This document shows, one piece after another, positions 7,589 to 10,468 of a DNA stretch of 10,468 bases. Within the stretch, counting starts at the first letter, position 1; every line of letters starts with the position of its first letter. The notes under the pieces are model-generated. The model worked only from the letters and a program-made list of their open reading frames with translations, was not told where the DNA came from and ran no database searches. Origin of the DNA: Bacteroidota bacterium (GTDB taxonomy: Bacteria > Bacteroidota > Bacteroidia > Bacteroidales > UBA12481). The stretch covers positions 1 through 10,468 of the forward strand of contig JAUVKA010000099.1 of assembly GCA_030592205.1 (NCBI GenBank), read 5' to 3'. The position numbers were made by a program, and so were the translations under genes.

Positions 7589-10468
7589 ATGAACCAACTT
7601 TTCAGAACACTACTAATCACTTTACTTTTTTCAACTCAGCTTAGCGCACAGGAAATATCCAGGTCTTTTGAGCTTCGCTATTTTAAAATTGATACCTCAG
7701 CCAATGGCATTACTGATTTTCACGGCGAAACTGAGGTTTTTAACACTGACCAACGAATAGATTTTTTGCGCCAATATGGTAAAATTGCGTCTACATTTTT
7801 CAACGATACCGAACTGAACAAAGAAGTGGTTTCATCAGAGGAAAAACAGACTTTTCTAAAGCAGTTTAAACCTCAACCCAAACCGGAAATAAGGAAACTG
7901 ATTGATACAGAAGTCTGGAAATGGGCAGTCAGCAATGAAGATGAACCGAAAGAAAAGAGTACACAATTAGTACAGTGGGCGGTTGGAAAGGGAGTACAAA
8001 TTATTAATGGGCAGCTCATGTTTGAAAATAATAATACGACCATTGAGGATAATATTCCTATGCAGAAATGGCGATTTTCCTTCCAATGGGATCTAAGCAT
8101 TTCCGATATAAAACAGCCATTCGATTTTTCCCTTTCTGACGGACAGGCAATAGCATTAAATGTTGGCGTAGATAAAAAGGGGAAATTATATTATTCCAGC
8201 GGCGAAAACATTATTCAAACTACCAAATATAAAGTAGGTCAAACATCCAATTGCAAGCTTGAGATCGATCTCATAAATAATGCTTACAATTTCTATATCA
8301 ATAACACTCTTGTGGCCGACTTCGTGCCTTTAAAATCAAAAGAGCTGGTGCAAATCGACCATTTTTCTTTTTCAGGAAATAAAGGGATTATTTTGGATAA
8401 CATTTGGGGAGTCAGCTATAAGCTTCAGGATATTAAACCTGTCCCTTACAACATGAATACCTTCATCGACGAGAACTTTGAGTCGGAGTTAAATATGAAG
8501 GGATGGGTTCTGTCCGAATATGATGACGCACAATGGAAAGAAACAAGGCTTCCAAAAGTACACGGAGGCGAGCGCTTTGCCGGAGAAAGCCTGTACCTGA
8601 GGAAAAAAGTAAGTATCGGAGAATATCAGCGCGCTGTATTGAATGTAGAAACAATTGACCCGGGAGGGGAAATTTATGTAAACGGTAAGGTAGTGGAAGT
8701 GGTTCGCGATCGTCATCCTGTTCATTTGGATATAAGCGAATATTTGATCCCAAATGCTGAAAACCTTATTGCTATCAGGGTGAAACCTAATTTTCTTTCG
8801 GTTCCCATGCACCATGCACCCTCTGACCATAACGTGGGCTGGTTTTTGGGAAGAGTTCAACTTGAACTTACAGCAAAAACCTTTATTAATGAAGTGCTGG
8901 TGAACGCCAATAATGCAAATAATCCTGCTTTAATGCGACACAAAATTGAAGTCGTTAATAATCAAAATTCTACTTTCTCGGGGAGTATGCATATTAAGTA
9001 TTACCCCTGGTTCCCCGAAGAATCGGAAGTAGCTGTAGCCGATACCATCATTCCGATTAAAATCAAAGCTACAAGCAGAATGGGGCTTGACCAGATCATT
9101 CAATTGGGAAACCCTGAATTATGGACACCCGATCGCCCATTTCTGTACAAAGTGACAGCCAGCCTCAGCGATGAAAATAAAGTGCAGCTTGATGATTATG
9201 TAATTACCACCGGAGTCAGAACGGTAGATCAGGAAGGCGGAACCTTCAGGTTGAACGGGCAGCCTGCCATGTTGAACGGAGCTCAGACTATGGGATACAG
9301 AATGCCTCTTGATAAACTGGCTACCTGGAATCTCTGTCCTCCCGATTCTGTGCTTGCCGAAGAAATACTGATGATCAAAAAAATGAACGGTAATCTATTG
9401 CGTGTGCATATTCATGCCGAATCATTTAAACCCCAAGGAGTAAATGATCCAAGAATATCCGAGATGTGTGACCAATTGGGCATCATGTGTATTTGGCAAA
9501 CACCTGCATGGATCAGGACAGGAGGATGGTGGAATGTGGATTTTGAAGGATATCCCAAATACATGAAACAGGTTTATAATCACCCTAGTATCGTCATGTG
9601 GGAAGTCACCAACCACCCCTGGGCAGCAAACCCATACACGGTTCAGGAATCTAATGCATTCTTTAAAAAAGTGGTAGAAACCGTGTATCCTGTTGACCAG
9701 AGCAGGTTGATTTCTCCCACATCACAAAACCATACCTTTAGCTTTGCGAATGACGAAGGCACGATTGATGATCAGGGAAATATCATGGAAGCAGTTCCCG
9801 AGTACACAGCCCCTATGATTACACGGGGAAACCAGGATTCCTATACGGGCTATGGTAAAAAATGGGATGTAATACGAGCAATCCCTTCAGACTATCATAA
9901 AGACTTTCTAGCAAGTCCTGATCGTGCCTATTTCAATTTCGAGCATGAAGAATCAGCCGGACAGCCCAACTGGTCGCTGATGAAAGGTAAGCCCTGGTAC
10001 CATGTTCCTTCCTACGAATGGGATTATGACAAAGGTAGTATAGGCAGAAATCTACAGTATAACGAATGGAAGGAAAGCCAGGCTTGGCAGGCATTCAGTG
10101 CATGGGAATCAATGAAAAAACAACGACTGGCTGATTACGATGGATTCTCATGGTGCAACCTTCATGGTGGTCCGAATATGGGAACCTACCGCAAGCCTCT
10201 TATTGACTGTCTCGGACATGCAAAACTGGCGTATTATGTGAACAGGATGATCTTTCAAAAAGTGGTTGCCGGAAGCAACAATGTAGATGTGGTTTTTGGT
10301 CCGCTGGATGATATTCAACCCTTCATCATAAATCTTGGCAAAGGGGAAAAAGTGGATATTGAAATTATTTTGAAAGATGCTGAGAACAATGTAATTGAAA
10401 CAATAACACACACTCAAATCCCTCTTCCATCCGGCAGGACTATTACACAACTACCTGCCTTCAAGCCA
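7589..10468 (+). CDS. Large secreted GH2-like protein with N-terminal extension; acid/base Glu replaced; 3' end outside window
   Basis: The frame is open from an ATG at 7589 to the right edge, 960 codons without a stop. It starts one base after the upstream TGA, with AAAGGA at 7578-7583 as a plausible Shine-Dalgarno sequence. Residues 1 to about 20 form a Sec signal ending LSAQ. Residues of about 22-120 (start EISRSFELRYF) are not recognised. Residues of about 125-285 look beta-rich and LamG/concanavalin-like. A GH2 sugar-binding domain (about 295-430), an Ig-like domain (about 430-545) and a TIM barrel (from about 552, FRLNGQPAMLNGAQ) follow. The position corresponding to the GH2 acid/base motif reads WEVTNHP (W671-P677), with H676 where Glu is expected. 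The nucleophile region is probably EHEESAGQPNW (E787 or E788). It may be a non-standard hydrolase, use E672 or another acid, or only bind glycans. It is likely co-transcribed and co-translated with the previous gene. Confidence 0.88.
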   Translation, partial: MNQLFRTLLITLLFSTQLSAQEISRSFELRYFKIDTSANGITDFHGETEVFNTDQRIDFLRQYGKIASTFFNDTELNKEVVSSEEKQTFLKQFKPQPKPEIRKLIDTEVWKWAVSNEDEPKEKSTQLVQWAVGKGVQIINGQLMFENNNTTIEDNIPMQKWRFSFQWDLSISDIKQPFDFSLSDGQAIALNVGVDKKGKLYYSSGENIIQTTKYKVGQTSNCKLEIDLINNAYNFYINNTLVADFVPLKSKELVQIDHFSFSGNKGIILDNIWGVSYKLQDIKPVPYNMNTFIDENFESELNMKGWVLSEYDDAQWKETRLPKVHGGERFAGESLYLRKKVSIGEYQRAVLNVETIDPGGEIYVNGKVVEVVRDRHPVHLDISEYLIPNAENLIAIRVKPNFLSVPMHHAPSDHNVGWFLGRVQLELTAKTFINEVLVNANNANNPALMRHKIEVVNNQNSTFSGSMHIKYYPWFPEESEVAVADTIIPIKIKATSRMGLDQIIQLGNPELWTPDRPFLYKVTASLSDENKVQLDDYVITTGVRTVDQEGGTFRLNGQPAMLNGAQTMGYRMPLDKLATWNLCPPDSVLAEEILMIKKMNGNLLRVHIHAESFKPQGVNDPRISEMCDQLGIMCIWQTPAWIRTGGWWNVDFEGYPKYMKQVYNHPSIVMWEVTNHPWAANPYTVQESNAFFKKVVETVYPVDQSRLISPTSQNHTFSFANDEGTIDDQGNIMEAVPEYTAPMITRGNQDSYTGYGKKWDVIRAIPSDYHKDFLASPDRAYFNFEHEESAGQPNWSLMKGKPWYHVPSYEWDYDKGSIGRNLQYNEWKESQAWQAFSAWESMKKQRLADYDGFSWCNLHGGPNMGTYRKPLIDCLGHAKLAYYVNRMIFQKVVAGSNNVDVVFGPLDDIQPFIINLGKGEKVDIEIILKDAENNVIETITHTQIPLPSGRTITQLPAFKP

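Noticed and set aside
8489..8860. Minus-strand open frame of 123 codons opposite the second GH2-like gene
   Set aside because: It is antisense to a continuous 960-codon reading frame with clear GH2 sugar-binding features, and its translation shows no recognisable domain.

Overview
The window looks like part of a glycan- and peptide-degrading gene cluster from a member of the Bacteroidota. The base composition is AT-rich. Exported proteins carry lipoprotein or Sec signals of the type common in that phylum, and most starts lack a clear Shine-Dalgarno sequence. The gene mix (cysteine-type sulfatase, GH2-like hydrolases, S9B dipeptidyl peptidase, M24B aminopeptidase P) is typical of Bacteroidota. 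I cannot name a genus.

The layout is two divergent gene blocks around a 220-base intergenic region (about 4509-4728). Leftward, on the minus strand, lie an aminopeptidase P gene interrupted by one in-frame TGA (3123-4508), a secreted dipeptidyl peptidase IV (855-3113) and a lipoprotein sulfatase that runs off the left edge (1-835). The gaps between them are 9 and 19 bases, so they are probably one transcript. Rightward, on the plus strand, lie two GH2-superfamily proteins separated by one base: a complete lipoprotein (4729-7587) and a large secreted protein that is still open at the right edge (7589-10468). No RNA gene, insertion sequence, CRISPR array or phage gene was seen, and there is no gene-free stretch over 300 bases.

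Taken together, the sulfatase and the two GH2-like proteins would act in the periplasm or at the membrane on a sulfated glycan. The two proline-specific peptidases would trim proline-containing peptides, DPP IV outside the cytoplasm and aminopeptidase P inside it. One reading is that the cluster serves a sulfated, proline-rich glycoprotein or proteoglycan; this is inference from context. No SusC/SusD pair, regulator or transporter lies within the window, so a formal polysaccharide utilisation locus is not shown.

The points most worth a second look are the lone nonsense codon in an otherwise intact aminopeptidase P, and the second GH2-like protein, which has His where the family's acid/base Glu is expected and an unrecognised N-terminal region.
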